Of a stretch of 59,409 nucleotides of DNA, positions 8,454-18,566 are shown piece by piece. A program made the translations under genes and the position numbers. The notes under the pieces are model-generated. The model did no database searches, was not told where the DNA came from, and worked only from the letters and a program-made list of their open reading frames with translations. The DNA lies in assembly GCA_002340325.1 (NCBI GenBank), contig DDLV01000019.1, positions 1 to 59,409 of the forward strand, written 5' to 3'. The stretch is from Glaciecola sp. UBA2563 (lineage in GTDB: Bacteria; Pseudomonadota; Gammaproteobacteria; Enterobacterales; Alteromonadaceae). Position 1 is the first letter of the stretch, and every line of letters starts with the position of its first letter.

Positions 8454-9917
8454 ATGAGCAATATTCTAATAATAAGCGATAATCCGACACGCGTTGACAC
8501 CTTAAAAACGATATTGACATTTATAGGTGAGAGTCCAAAAGCAGCGGATTACGTCACTTGCGACCAGATACTTGGTGCAAACGATAAGGTTTCTATAGTT
8601 TTAATTGATGGTGAACAATCTGACATCGCCGAAGAAATTATTACAAATAATCCAGACACCCCTTTTATTAATGTCGGTTTCCAGTTAAGTGGCGAGAAAA
8701 CGTTTGCAAATTTAATGGGCTCATTGTACGAACCGCTCACTCAAGCCGCTTTGTCCGAGTTACTGCAAAAATCTAATGATTACTATACGGCGAATCGACC
8801 GCTATCAACCTTGGTCAATGGCAAGACAATGCTGTTTCGTTCTCTTGTTGGCAATAGTAAGAAGATTACCGAAGTTCGCGCACTCATTGAACAAGTTGCA
8901 CCGGTTGAAGCAAATGTTTTGATATTAGGTGAGTCAGGGACTGGTAAAGAGGTAGTTGCCAGAAACATTCATTACCTATCGTACAGGCGAAAAGGGCCGT
9001 TTGTGCCAGTCAACTGTGGGGCTATACCTGGTGAACTTCTTGAAAGCGAATTATTTGGCCATGAGAAGGGCGCGTTTACCGGTGCCATTAATGCCAGAAA
9101 AGGCCGGTTTGAGTTAGCAGAAGGTGGTACTTTATTCTTAGACGAAATTGGCGACATGCCGCTACAGATGCAGGTTAAATTGTTGCGCGTATTACAAGAA
9201 CGCATATATGAGCGCGTAGGCGGCGTCAAAACTTTGAAATGCGATGTCAGAATTGTTGCGGCGACGCATAGAAACCTCGAAGACATGATTAAAACGGGCA
9301 AATTTAGAGAAGATCTGTACTACCGATTAAATGTGTTTCCAATAGAGACGCCAGCGCTAAGGGAAAGGGCTTCTGATATTCCGTTATTGCTGCAAGAATT
9401 AGCATCAAGACTTGAAGGCGCTCGTCAATCCAGCGTCCGCTTCACTCAGGGGGCAATGCAATCGCTTATGGCGCATGAGTGGCTAGGTAATGTGCGAGAA
9501 CTATCTAATTTAGTTGAACGCCTATCAATATTGTATCCAAGCAAAGTGATTGACACAGCGCATCTACCCCACAAATATCAATACGATGAAAATGGCACGC
9601 CCAGTCAGTCTCCACATGATGGTCCAACCTCTGAAAGAGAAGCAATTAGCGCTATGTTTAGGTATGAAGACGCCAGCCCAAGCAGTCTTTCCGAGCCTGA
9701 GTCACCCTTATCAACAGAAACCGAATTGCCTTCACAAGGCGTAAATCTAAAAGAATACTTATCTGATTTAGAAATAAATCTCATCAACCAAGCGCTTGAT
9801 AAAGAAGATTGGGTTGTTGCAAGAGCAGCAGATAGACTCGGAATGCGTCGCACTACGCTCGTTGAAAAGATGAGGAAATACGAAATTTCACGCCAAAAAG
9901 AAACAAACGACGATTAA
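8454..9917 (+). CDS. flrA: Sigma-54 dependent flagellar master regulator FlrA (FleQ family)
   Basis: FlrA is the top activator of the polar flagellar cascade. Residues 1-120 form a FleQ-type receiver-like domain (NILIISDNPTRVDTL). An AAA+ domain follows, with Walker A GESGTGKE near 159, the sigma-54-contacting GAFTGA loop, and Walker B TLFLDEIGD. A Fis-type helix-turn-helix ends the protein (ARAADRLGMRRTTLVEKM). Length 487 is normal. It is a monocistronic unit between the palindrome and the flrB promoter. By family precedent it activates sigma-54 promoters of the next tier, is restrained by FlhG, and in some species by cyclic di-GMP. Confidence 0.94.
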   Translation: MSNILIISDNPTRVDTLKTILTFIGESPKAADYVTCDQILGANDKVSIVLIDGEQSDIAEEIITNNPDTPFINVGFQLSGEKTFANLMGSLYEPLTQAALSELLQKSNDYYTANRPLSTLVNGKTMLFRSLVGNSKKITEVRALIEQVAPVEANVLILGESGTGKEVVARNIHYLSYRRKGPFVPVNCGAIPGELLESELFGHEKGAFTGAINARKGRFELAEGGTLFLDEIGDMPLQMQVKLLRVLQERIYERVGGVKTLKCDVRIVAATHRNLEDMIKTGKFREDLYYRLNVFPIETPALRERASDIPLLLQELASRLEGARQSSVRFTQGAMQSLMAHEWLGNVRELSNLVERLSILYPSKVIDTAHLPHKYQYDENGTPSQSPHDGPTSEREAISAMFRYEDASPSSLSEPESPLSTETELPSQGVNLKEYLSDLEINLINQALDKEDWVVARAADRLGMRRTTLVEKMRKYEISRQKETNDD

Positions 9918-9992
9918 TTCGATTTGTATTTATTACGTCGTTTATTTGACGTGTTTATATGTAAATATTTGAAATATATATAAAAAAACAAA

Positions 9993-10009
9993 TGGCATAG
10001 TCAATGCAT
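9993..10009 (+). promoter_or_regulatory. Sigma-54 promoter of flrBC
   Basis: The element TGGCATAGTCAATGCAT has GG at 9994-9995 and GC at 10006-10007, exactly 10 nt apart, as required for a -24/-12 promoter. It lies about 35 nt before the flrB start and is the expected FlrA target. Confidence 0.8.
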
Positions 10010-10043
10010 TATCACCGTCAAGTGATAGAAGGGCGTTGTATTT

Positions 10044-11177
10044 ATGTCAGTACCTCTTATTCATGCTGATGAGCACATCGGCGCAGTAACAAAAAAAATA
10101 CCTGCACATTCGACGCAGAGAATAAATAACAACTTTAGTGATAGCGCAATATCACAATTATTCGTTAACGATCCTGAAAACTATCGAGACAGATTATCTC
10201 ATCTGTTGGCAGTTATGCCAGCAGGTGTCTTGGTGATCGATCACAAAGGGCGTATTTCACTTGCAAATAAGCAAGCCGAAGCCTTACTTGAACAGGATTT
10301 GGTCGGTCAGATGTGGCGCGAGTTAATCGTCAAGGCATTTGCACCACGAGCTGATGACGGCCACGAAGTAAGCATGCGAAATGGCAAACGGGTTAAAATT
10401 CAGATTTCTGCCCTAACCCAAGAGAAGGGGCAACTTGTTGTCATAACCGATTTAACCGAAACTCGACAACTGCAAAACCGTCTCAGCCACCTCGAAAAAT
10501 TGTCATCTCTCGGAAAAATGATGGCGTCACTCGCGCACCAAGTTAGAACGCCATTAAGTTCGGCGCTGTTATACGCCGAAAACTTGCGCACGTTGTGCCA
10601 GGATGGCGAACTTGCTGAAAAATTTAGCGGTAAGTTAATGGATCGCCTGCATGAACTAGAGACGCAAGTGAACGATATGCTGTTGTTTGCCAAGAAAGAC
10701 AACAATCACGTCGTAGCAAAAACGACGTTACAGCAGCTCAATGACGAAACCCAAAAACAAGCTAAAGAGCTTTGCGCACAACACAGCATTGTGTTGAGCG
10801 CATCATTAACGGCTGATAATGGCTCACTAATGCTGAATATCCCAAGTGTGAAAGGCGCTATCAACAATCTAATATGCAATGCTATTCACGCTTGCAAAAA
10901 AATGCCATGTCCTGAAATAACATTATCTACTCACGTGACTAACTCTGACGGAAATAACGCGGTTGAAGTGAAGATCACTGATAATGGAACCGGCGTAGAT
11001 AGCGAAAAAATGATGCGTATATTTGAGCCGTTTTTTACGACGAAACCCCAAGGTACAGGACTTGGTTTAGCAGTAGTAAATGCAGTAGCGAATGCCCATC
11101 AAGGTAAGGTGTTATGTGGCAATAATAAGTCTGTTGGTGCGTGGTTTGCGATTCAATTACCACTAATAAACGAATAG
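10044..11177 (+). CDS. flrB: Flagellar sensor histidine kinase FlrB (FleS family)
   Basis: FlrB phosphorylates FlrC to switch on middle flagellar genes. The 377-residue protein has no membrane segment, so it senses an internal cue. A PAS domain covers about residues 50-135 (AVMPAGVLVIDHKGRISLANKQA). The dimerisation/phosphoacceptor helix carries H165 in SLAHQVRTPLSS, and the ATPase domain has the DNGTGVD and GTGLGLAVV boxes. It starts shortly after its own sigma-54 element and is followed by flrC after 19 nt. Confidence 0.93.
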   Translation: MSVPLIHADEHIGAVTKKIPAHSTQRINNNFSDSAISQLFVNDPENYRDRLSHLLAVMPAGVLVIDHKGRISLANKQAEALLEQDLVGQMWRELIVKAFAPRADDGHEVSMRNGKRVKIQISALTQEKGQLVVITDLTETRQLQNRLSHLEKLSSLGKMMASLAHQVRTPLSSALLYAENLRTLCQDGELAEKFSGKLMDRLHELETQVNDMLLFAKKDNNHVVAKTTLQQLNDETQKQAKELCAQHSIVLSASLTADNGSLMLNIPSVKGAINNLICNAIHACKKMPCPEITLSTHVTNSDGNNAVEVKITDNGTGVDSEKMMRIFEPFFTTKPQGTGLGLAVVNAVANAHQGKVLCGNNKSVGAWFAIQLPLINE

Positions 11178-11196
11178 ATAATTTTTAAGGAGCTCA

Positions 11197-12561
11197 ATGC
11201 TAATGGCAAAGACAAAAATATTACTTGTCGAAGACGATGATGGTTTGAGAGAAGCATTAACAGACACTTTGCTGTTAGGCGGTTATCAAGTAACTCCGGT
11301 TGATAGCGCAGAAAATGCGTTGGTGAAACTTTCAGACCAAACGTTTGAACTGGTGGTAAGTGATATTCAAATGGAAGGGATGAATGGATTATCGTTGCTC
11401 AAAAGCATCAGGATAAATCATCCAAAACTGCCGATAGTACTTATGACGGCATTTGCAAATATAAGCGATGCCATCGTTGCGATGAAGGAAGGTGCGACGG
11501 ATTATTTGTCGAAACCATTCGCACCACAAGTGCTTCTAAATCTTGTTGGTCGGTACGCTCCCGTGCAAAAAGTTGAGTCTAAAACACCTGTCGTTGGTGA
11601 TGATAGTAGTAAACAATTATTGGCACTCGCATCAAAAGTAGCGCGCTCTGACGCAACAGTCATGGTGTTAGGCCCAAGTGGAAGCGGTAAAGAAGTATTG
11701 TCTCGATACATACATGATCAGTCGCCTCGAAGAGATGCTCCTTTCGTCGCAATAAACTGCGCGGCAATTCCTGAAAACATGCTGGAAGCAACGCTTTTTG
11801 GATATGAAAAAGGTGCTTTTACAGGTGCGGTTCAGGCATGTCCGGGAAAGTTCGAACAGGCGCAGGAAGGTACTATCCTTTTAGACGAAATTACTGAAAT
11901 GGATCTAGCGTTGCAAGCCAAGTTGCTGCGCGTTTTACAGGAAAAAGAAGTTGAAAGGCTGGGTGGAAGAAAAACGATTTCCTTAAACGTTCGAGTCATT
12001 GCCACCTCAAACAGAGATTTGAAGCTGATAGTAGAGCAAGGCAAATTTAGAGAAGATTTGTATTACAGACTTAATGTTTTTCCAATTTCTTGGCTTCCTC
12101 TGCATCAAAGACAAGGAGACATTCTTCCGTTAGCAAATCATTTGATCACGCGATATGCGAGTGAGAATGGCATTGTCATCCCTGAATTAACATCAGGTGC
12201 GAAACACAAGATGTTAAATCACACCTGGCCGGGTAACGTGAGAGAATTGGAAAATGTCATTCAACGAGCATTGATTCTTTGTGAAAACGCCATTATCGAC
12301 AGTGATGATTTATTTATTGAACAAACAAGGCCGGATGCTAGTCCTATTTATATTAGTCAACCTCAAGATCGCGTCACCGTTGACGATAACAAGCTATTGG
12401 GTAGCGAACTGCGCTATCAGGAAAACCAGATTATTCTTGATGCGTTGCAGCAACACAAAGGAAAAAGAAAGAATGTTGCTGAACAACTTGGTATAAGCCC
12501 AAGAACACTGCGATACAAACTTGCAAAAATGCGCGAATCAGGCATCGAGTTACCTAACTAA
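11197..12561 (+). CDS. flrC: Sigma-54 dependent response regulator FlrC (FleR family)
   Basis: FlrC activates the third tier of sigma-54 flagellar promoters after phosphorylation by FlrB. The receiver domain has D56 in VVSDIQMEGMNGL, the AAA+ domain has Walker A GPSGSGKE, GAFTGA and Walker B LLDEITEM, and the C-terminus is a Fis-type helix-turn-helix. AAGGAG at 11187-11192 serves either the ATG at 11197 (4 nt) or the one at 11203 (10 nt, giving MAKTKILLVEDD). An intrinsic terminator follows at 12630. Confidence 0.93.
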   Translation: MLMAKTKILLVEDDDGLREALTDTLLLGGYQVTPVDSAENALVKLSDQTFELVVSDIQMEGMNGLSLLKSIRINHPKLPIVLMTAFANISDAIVAMKEGATDYLSKPFAPQVLLNLVGRYAPVQKVESKTPVVGDDSSKQLLALASKVARSDATVMVLGPSGSGKEVLSRYIHDQSPRRDAPFVAINCAAIPENMLEATLFGYEKGAFTGAVQACPGKFEQAQEGTILLDEITEMDLALQAKLLRVLQEKEVERLGGRKTISLNVRVIATSNRDLKLIVEQGKFREDLYYRLNVFPISWLPLHQRQGDILPLANHLITRYASENGIVIPELTSGAKHKMLNHTWPGNVRELENVIQRALILCENAIIDSDDLFIEQTRPDASPIYISQPQDRVTVDDNKLLGSELRYQENQIILDALQQHKGKRKNVAEQLGISPRTLRYKLAKMRESGIELPN

Positions 12562-12629
12562 CGATTCTTATTAAACTACCTCTCCCAAGGTTTTTTATGT
12601 AAGCAAATGACATGGGATGTCACATCTTC

Positions 12630-12657
12630 ATCCGCCCTAAATAGGGCGGATTTTTTT
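12630..12657 (+). terminator. Rho-independent terminator after flrBC
   Basis: A perfect 10-bp G+C-rich stem (12630-12639 with 12642-12651, core CCGCCCTA/TAGGGCGG) and an AA loop are followed by seven T. It separates flrBC from the fliE operon. Confidence 0.85.
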
Positions 12658-12754
12658 ATCCCTAAATAAAGTTTGGTATAGGGAATCACATACCTGCAAC
12701 ATGTTGCCGAATATCACTGATTTCTAACCAAATATCTGCCGCTTATGCACCGAG

Positions 12755-12772
12755 TTGGCATTGGAATTGCTC
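12755..12772 (+). promoter_or_regulatory. Sigma-54 promoter of the fliE operon
   Basis: TTGGCATTGGAATTGCTC has GG at 12757-12758 and GC at 12769-12770 with the exact 10-nt spacing. It lies about 50 nt before fliE and should drive fliEFGHIJ. Confidence 0.85.
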
Positions 12773-12824
12773 AAATCTTGTTTGTAAATACTCGTAGTCC
12801 GTAATTTGACAGGTTGGCGTTGCA

Positions 12825-13151
12825 ATGGAAATAAATCCGAATTCCCTTTATCAAGAGCTTCAAGCGATGGCCGCAGAAGCAGGGCGACCGAATCAGGCTC
12901 TCACCCAACCTGATTCCAATCCTTCAAGGGCACAATTTGTGGAAATGTTGCACGACGCGGTCAATGGTGTCAATGATTTGCAAAAAGCCTCACGACAGAT
13001 GCAGCAACGATTTGAAATGAACGACCCTTCAGTAAGCTTGGTTGATGTAACCGTAGCAAGAGAGAAATCGAGTATCGCATTTGAAGCAACTTTGCAGGTG
13101 CGAAACAGGGTGCTAGAAGCATACCGCACGATTATGAATATGCCAGTTTAA
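12825..13151 (+). CDS. fliE: Flagellar hook-basal body junction protein FliE
   Basis: FliE joins the MS ring to the proximal rod. The 108-residue helical protein has the family C-terminus with VTVAREKSSIAFEATLQVRN. It is the first gene after the sigma-54 element and is followed by fliF after 15 nt. Confidence 0.94.
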   Translation: MEINPNSLYQELQAMAAEAGRPNQALTQPDSNPSRAQFVEMLHDAVNGVNDLQKASRQMQQRFEMNDPSVSLVDVTVAREKSSIAFEATLQVRNRVLEAYRTIMNMPV

Positions 13152-13166
13152 CGCTAGGGACCATTC

Positions 13167-14864
13167 ATGGCTGAATCAAGCAGTACGGAATTAGCTATAG
13201 CAGATGATGTAGTCGATAAACCGCTTTCTGACGCTCCCCGAAATCTTGTTATTGATACGCTGAGCAATACTGAAACAATACGTCAGGTTACATTGGTCGT
13301 TACCCTTGCATTGTGTATCACCATTGCATTTTTCATCTTTCTCTGGTCCAAAGAACCAACGTTTCGTCCACTTGCGTATATGCCAATGGATGAGCAGATA
13401 GAGGTTTTAGATTTCTTTGATCAAAGAAAAATTGATTACAAAATCGATGGAAACACCATTCTTGTCATCGACAAAGAGTATCAAGATATAAAGTTAGCAC
13501 TGGCGAGAGAAGGTATCCAAACCGATGATTCTGGTACTAACGATATTATAATGCAGGATATGGGTTTTGGTGTAAGCCAACGTTTGGAAATGAAGCGGCT
13601 TATTCACGCTAGGGAACTGCAAATTGCCCGTACAATAGAAAAAATTAATGCAATTTCCAAGGCTGAAGTGTTGCTCGCGATGCCCAAAGAAAATGTATTT
13701 GCAAGGCGATCACAACCTGCAAAGGCAACGGTAGTTGTCACCGTGCGCAGAAAGGCCAGCCTCAAGAGTGAAGAGGTAGACGCCATCGTGGATATAGTCG
13801 CATCAGCTGTCCAAAATATGGAACCCTCTAATGTAACCGTTTCTGATAATACGGGTAGATTGTTGAATTCGGGTTCCCAGAACTCCTTAAGTGCGCGCGC
13901 TCGCAAGGAGTACGATATTGAGAGAAAGCGAGAAGAGGATTACTTACGAAAAATCCATGCTATTTTGGAACCAGTACTTGGTCTTGGGAATTATAACGCC
14001 CAGGTTGATGTAACAATGGATTTTACAAGTGTCGAGCAAACACGGCGCGCATTCAATCCAGACCTTCCCGCTATTAGAAGCGAGATGGTGTCCGAGAGTA
14101 ATAGCACTGGCAGCGTTATTGCCGGCATTCCAGGTGCGCTAACTAATCAGCCTCCGCTCGATTCTGACATCCCAGAAGATGCAACGGGAAATGGTGGTCA
14201 GCCTCCAGTACCTGGCAGTAGCACTAAGGAGCAGGTCTTAAATTACGAATTGGACTCCACTGTAAGTCACACAAAACAGCAAACCGGTGTTATCAGCCGT
14301 TTGAGTGTTTCTGTTGGCGTTGATCACGTCACGACGACAAATGCTAGTGGAGAGACACAAACAACCCCGCTGTCGCAAGAAGAGCTGCTTAACATTCGCA
14401 GATTATTGCAGGGTGGAATAGGATTTGATGTTACAAGGGGAGATTCACTAGAAGTTGTTTCTTTGCCTTTTGTTCGAGACGATATTGAGGCCATTGCTGA
14501 ACCACCAATTTGGGAACAGCCATTTTTCATGCCGTTGATAAAGCTTGTTATGGGCGGACTAGTTATCATCGTGCTCATCCTCGCCGTGATCAGACCCATG
14601 CTGAAACGCTTAATATTCCCAGATGCCAAAACGGAAGAAGAGCTGGAAGAGCAGAGTCTCGAGCTGGATTTGGGTGATGAAACCATCGATTTGCTCAATG
14701 AAGATTTTGATGAGAGCAAAGTTGGCTTTGCTGCCGACGGTTCATTACAACTGCCGAACCTGCATAAAGATGAAGATGTTTTAAAAGCTGTTCGCGCATT
14801 AGTTGCGAACGAACCAGAATTATCCGCCCAAGTGGTTCGTGGTTGGCTGCTTGAAGATGAGTAG
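13167..14864 (+). CDS. fliF: Flagellar MS-ring protein FliF
   Basis: FliF builds the membrane-embedded MS/C ring, the base on which the rod, export gate and FliG assemble. The 565-residue protein has two membrane segments, at about residues 45-66 and 453-475. Between them lie the periplasmic ring-building YscJ/FliF domain and a Ser/Pro-rich disordered insert near 320-350. The cytoplasmic tail (acidic, ending DEPELSAQVVRGWLLEDE in part) binds FliG, which is encoded 10 nt downstream. Confidence 0.96.
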   Translation: MAESSSTELAIADDVVDKPLSDAPRNLVIDTLSNTETIRQVTLVVTLALCITIAFFIFLWSKEPTFRPLAYMPMDEQIEVLDFFDQRKIDYKIDGNTILVIDKEYQDIKLALAREGIQTDDSGTNDIIMQDMGFGVSQRLEMKRLIHARELQIARTIEKINAISKAEVLLAMPKENVFARRSQPAKATVVVTVRRKASLKSEEVDAIVDIVASAVQNMEPSNVTVSDNTGRLLNSGSQNSLSARARKEYDIERKREEDYLRKIHAILEPVLGLGNYNAQVDVTMDFTSVEQTRRAFNPDLPAIRSEMVSESNSTGSVIAGIPGALTNQPPLDSDIPEDATGNGGQPPVPGSSTKEQVLNYELDSTVSHTKQQTGVISRLSVSVGVDHVTTTNASGETQTTPLSQEELLNIRRLLQGGIGFDVTRGDSLEVVSLPFVRDDIEAIAEPPIWEQPFFMPLIKLVMGGLVIIVLILAVIRPMLKRLIFPDAKTEEELEEQSLELDLGDETIDLLNEDFDESKVGFAADGSLQLPNLHKDEDVLKAVRALVANEPELSAQVVRGWLLEDE

Positions 14865-14874
14865 GGAGTAACAG

Positions 14875-15918
14875 ATGGCTGAAGGTACCGAACTAGCAGA
14901 ACAAGAACCGGAATACGATGTTGGAAAACTGGATGGACTCGAAAAAGCCGCGATATTATTGCTTAGTCTCTCAGAGGATGATGCTGCGCAGTTATTAAAG
15001 TTTATGGAACCCAAGCAGGTGCAAGTTCTAGGTGCCGCAATGGCGCGTATGGATGATATGACACAACCCAAAATAAGTGCGGTACATGCACATTTTATTG
15101 AAGAGATACAAAACTATTCAACAATAGGCTTTAAGAGCGAGGATTTTGTGCGCAGGGCATTAACTGCAGCACTAGGTGAAGATAAAGCGGCGCATCTTCT
15201 TGATCAGATACTCGCTGGCAGCGGTGCAAAAGGTTTGGAATCTCTTAAATGGATGGACTCTAAGCAGGTGGCGAACATCATTCGCAACGAACATCCACAG
15301 ATACAAACCATTGTTATGTCTTATTTAGAGCCTGAACAGTCAGCAGAAATACTGGCGCAGTTCCCAGAGAAAGTAAGACTGGATCTACTTATGCGGGTGG
15401 CAAATTTAGAAGAAGTGCAGCCAGCAGCATTGCAAGAACTCAATGAAATTATGGAAAAACAATTCGCTGGCCAAGCCGGCGCGCAAGCAGCCAAAATGGG
15501 CGGTTTGAAAGCGGCAGCTAACATTATGAACTTCCTTGACACAAGTGTTGAAAGTCAATTAATGGACGCAATTCGTGAACAAGATGAAGAAATGTCACAA
15601 CAGATTCAAGACCTTATGTTCGTCTTTGATAATCTTATCGATGTTGATGACAGAGGCATTCAAGCACTATTGCGTGATGTACAGCAAGAGGCATTAATGA
15701 AAGCTATCAAAGGCGCAGATGACTCTCTACGCGATAAGTTTACCAAAAATATGTCCAAACGCGCGGCGGACATGTTGCTTGACGACATCGAAGCAATGGG
15801 CCCTGTGCGTTTGAGTGAAGTCGAAGGAGCACAGAAGGAAATCCTAACGGTGGCACGTAAACTTGCGGACGCGGGTGAAATCATGCTTGGTGGTGGTGGT
15901 GGTGATGAGTTCGTTTAA
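14875..15918 (+). CDS. fliG: Flagellar motor switch protein FliG
   Basis: FliG is the rotor protein that meets the stator and passes torque and direction signals. The 347-residue protein has the N-terminal FliF-binding domain, the middle domain with the EHPQ motif at 139-142 used for FliM binding, and the C-terminal charged helix (ALMKAIKGADDSLRDKFTKN) that interacts with MotA/PomA. The tail ends in a run of glycines and DEFV. Confidence 0.96.
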   Translation: MAEGTELAEQEPEYDVGKLDGLEKAAILLLSLSEDDAAQLLKFMEPKQVQVLGAAMARMDDMTQPKISAVHAHFIEEIQNYSTIGFKSEDFVRRALTAALGEDKAAHLLDQILAGSGAKGLESLKWMDSKQVANIIRNEHPQIQTIVMSYLEPEQSAEILAQFPEKVRLDLLMRVANLEEVQPAALQELNEIMEKQFAGQAGAQAAKMGGLKAAANIMNFLDTSVESQLMDAIREQDEEMSQQIQDLMFVFDNLIDVDDRGIQALLRDVQQEALMKAIKGADDSLRDKFTKNMSKRAADMLLDDIEAMGPVRLSEVEGAQKEILTVARKLADAGEIMLGGGGGDEFV

Positions 15919-15923
15919 AGATA

Positions 15924-16718
15924 ATGTCGAGTTCAGATAATTCTTCTACAGACGCGCGTCCGTGGGAGCTTCCACCTGTTGATAGTGATGAAGAGACGAC
16001 AGGACGTACAAACGCACTAAACAAACCACTTTATAAATGGCAATTTGAGCCGCCCGAAACACAGGAAGTAGACGTCGAACCGTTAACCGCAGAACAGATT
16101 GAAGAAATTCGGCAATCTGCTCAAAACGACGGTTTTGAGTCAGGAAGAGAAGAAGGGTTGGCTCAAGGTCACAAGGAAGGACATGAAAAAGGTTATCAGG
16201 AAGGTTTACTTGCGGGAACTGAACAAGCGAAAAAAGACGCATTTGAGCAAGCCTCTGAAGAGATTAAACAGCATGTATCAGAGTTGAAAACATTGATAGA
16301 TAGCCTACAAACCCCTGTTAATATGGTCTCCACCGAGCTCAAAAAAGAATTAACACTATTGACAGTCACGTTGGCTAAACATGTTATTCAGCGTGAGATA
16401 AGCACGGATGAATCACTGCTAACAAACGCTATTAGCAAAGCGCTTAGTCTGTTGCCCATTGCTGAAAATAAAGTAGACATCATTGTCGCGCCATCGCAAA
16501 AGGCATTCGTTGAACAACAGTTGCAGGCGCTTATCGACGACCAAAATAACGAAACGCTAGACGTAAGGCTGTCGACTGACACTGATATAACACCTGGTGG
16601 TTGCAAGGTTGAAACAAAGCAAAACGCCGTTGATTTATCCATTGAACGGCGTTGTGAGCACGTATTTTCGCAAATATTAACCCCTCTGGAAGTTAAACAT
16701 GATCCAAGAGCTGACTAA
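15924..16718 (+). CDS. fliH: Flagellar export ATPase regulator FliH
   Basis: FliH binds the ATPase FliI and links it to the C ring and export gate. The 264-residue protein has a disordered acidic N-terminus and the family's Gly-rich helix with GxxxG-type repeats at about residues 72-100 (GFESGREEGLAQGHKEGHEK). The C-terminal domain resembles the V-type ATPase E subunit. The ATG lies 5 nt after the fliG stop, and the end overlaps fliI by 20 nt. Confidence 0.93.
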   Translation: MSSSDNSSTDARPWELPPVDSDEETTGRTNALNKPLYKWQFEPPETQEVDVEPLTAEQIEEIRQSAQNDGFESGREEGLAQGHKEGHEKGYQEGLLAGTEQAKKDAFEQASEEIKQHVSELKTLIDSLQTPVNMVSTELKKELTLLTVTLAKHVIQREISTDESLLTNAISKALSLLPIAENKVDIIVAPSQKAFVEQQLQALIDDQNNETLDVRLSTDTDITPGGCKVETKQNAVDLSIERRCEHVFSQILTPLEVKHDPRAD

Positions 16719-18042
16719 CGACTTCGAAAAAACACGTCAGTCGATAAAGCCGTTCAACGCAGTGCGCACAGGTAAATTGGTCAGAAGTGTAGGATTAGCG
16801 CTAGAGTCAATTGGCTGTCGAATGCCAATAGGTTCACGTTGCCTAATCGATACTCAACACGGGAAGGTAGAGGCAGAAGTGATTGGCTTTGCAAATGATT
16901 TAACCTATTTAATGCCAAGAGAATCTACACAGGGTATTTTGCCAGGCAGTATCGTGGAACCGCTCGCTGATGACAAGGGCATAGCGATTGGTGAGGAAAT
17001 GTTGGGTAGAGTCTTGGATGCCAACGCAAAGCCATTGGATGGTAAGGGCGTATGTACCGGTTCGACGCGTGTTTCAACACATCCAAAGCCTATCAACCCA
17101 TTGTCGCGAAAACCAGTTAATACACCGCTTGATGTTGGTGTTCGCGCTATTAACTCGTTATTGACAGTAGGTAAAGGTCAAAGGATGGGTATTTTTGCGG
17201 GCAGTGGTGTGGGTAAAAGTGTATTGCTTGGCATGATGACAAGAGGCACAACGGCTGATGTTGTCGTAGTTGGTCTTATCGGTGAGCGTGGTCGAGAAGT
17301 CAAAGAATTCATTGATGATATATTATCGCTCGAAGATAGAAAGAAAGCTGTCGTGATTGCAGCAGCAGCGGATACATCGCCATTGATGAGATTGCAAGGC
17401 TGTGAAACCGCAGTCGCTATTGCTGAGTATTTTCGCGACAAGGGTAAAAATGTGTTGCTTCTTGTTGATTCACTAACCAGATACGCGATGGCGCAACGAG
17501 AGATTGCCTTAGCAATTGGTGAACCTCCTGCAACCAAAGGATATCCACCGTCAGTTTTTGCTAAACTACCAGTATTGGTGGAAAGAGCGGGAAATGGGAC
17601 TGAGCATCAAGGTTCTATCACAGCATTTTTTACAGTGCTTGTTGAAGGCGATGATTTGCAGGACCCCGTTGCTGATGCATCCAGAGCAATTCTCGATGGT
17701 CATATCGTGCTTTCTAGAGAACTTGCTGAAACTGGGCACTTTCCAGCGATCGATATCGAGCGTTCGGTTTCGCGCGTTATGGCGCAAATAGTGACTGAGC
17801 ACCATGTCAAGGCGTCGAGAACGCTAAAGAAAGTATACTCAGCCTTTACCCAAAATAAGGATTTAATCAATCTAGGTGCATACGCCAAAGGAAGCGATCC
17901 GTTAATTGATCTTTCTATAAATGCTGCTCCTGCAATCGATGCCTTTTTGCAGCAGGATACAAAGCACATCTTTGATTTTGAGCAATCGCTTGCGATGTTA
18001 AATACCCTTGAAAGCGGTATGAAAACCGCCGGTCGACCTTAA
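16699..18042 (+). CDS. fliI: Flagellum-specific export ATPase FliI
   Basis: FliI is the cytoplasmic F1-beta-like ATPase that helps deliver export substrates. The Walker A motif GSGVGKS lies near residues 168-174, with GERGREVKEF and the Walker B VLLLVDSLTR downstream. The length of 447 is normal. Overlap with fliH suggests coupled translation of the FliH-FliI pair, and fliJ, the central stalk, follows. Confidence 0.96.
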   Translation: MIQELTNDFEKTRQSIKPFNAVRTGKLVRSVGLALESIGCRMPIGSRCLIDTQHGKVEAEVIGFANDLTYLMPRESTQGILPGSIVEPLADDKGIAIGEEMLGRVLDANAKPLDGKGVCTGSTRVSTHPKPINPLSRKPVNTPLDVGVRAINSLLTVGKGQRMGIFAGSGVGKSVLLGMMTRGTTADVVVVGLIGERGREVKEFIDDILSLEDRKKAVVIAAAADTSPLMRLQGCETAVAIAEYFRDKGKNVLLLVDSLTRYAMAQREIALAIGEPPATKGYPPSVFAKLPVLVERAGNGTEHQGSITAFFTVLVEGDDLQDPVADASRAILDGHIVLSRELAETGHFPAIDIERSVSRVMAQIVTEHHVKASRTLKKVYSAFTQNKDLINLGAYAKGSDPLIDLSINAAPAIDAFLQQDTKHIFDFEQSLAMLNTLESGMKTAGRP

Positions 18043-18074
18043 TGCACTTCACTGTCTTTTTGGGGTCGTAGAAA

Positions 18075-18533
18075 GTGGCAAAGTTAAAACAAATTAAACG
18101 CTATATCGATATTGAAGAAGGTAAGCTAGTGTCGCTGCGTCAGCAATATCAACAAGCACAACAATATCAACAACAACAGCAAAAAAGACTTTCCGATCTT
18201 GAACAATACAGGCTGCAATATCTTCGTGAAATTAAAATCAAAGTATCGTCTGGAAGCAAAGTTAATGAGTTGATTCAATATCAAAATTTCGTCGCAAAAC
18301 TTGATAAAGCATGTGAGCAACAAGTTGCAGTGATAAGTCAAGCAGTGCTAGTTGTTGCGCAGCGTAAACAACAATACGTATCGCAACAGAAACGCGTAGA
18401 CGCAATTGCAAAGTTTCATAAACGAAAAGAAACTCAAGAACAAAAAAGTACCGATCGCATTGTTCAAAAGCAAATTGACGAGATGGCGAATCAAAACCTC
18501 AATGGCCGAAGAACATCCCCTTTTTCTCATTAG
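18075..18533 (+). CDS. fliJ: Flagellar export stalk protein FliJ (GTG start)
   Basis: FliJ is the coiled-coil stalk that inserts into the FliI hexamer. The 152-residue product is almost wholly charged/Gln-rich coiled coil (QQYQQAQQYQQQQQKRLSDL), as in the family. The GTG at 18075 is the first in-frame start after fliI. It is the last gene of this unit; the next promoter is just downstream. Confidence 0.88.
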   Translation: MAKLKQIKRYIDIEEGKLVSLRQQYQQAQQYQQQQQKRLSDLEQYRLQYLREIKIKVSSGSKVNELIQYQNFVAKLDKACEQQVAVISQAVLVVAQRKQQYVSQQKRVDAIAKFHKRKETQEQKSTDRIVQKQIDEMANQNLNGRRTSPFSH

Positions 18534-18566
18534 CGCCTATTTATCTAAAACAATAGTAAAAGCGTG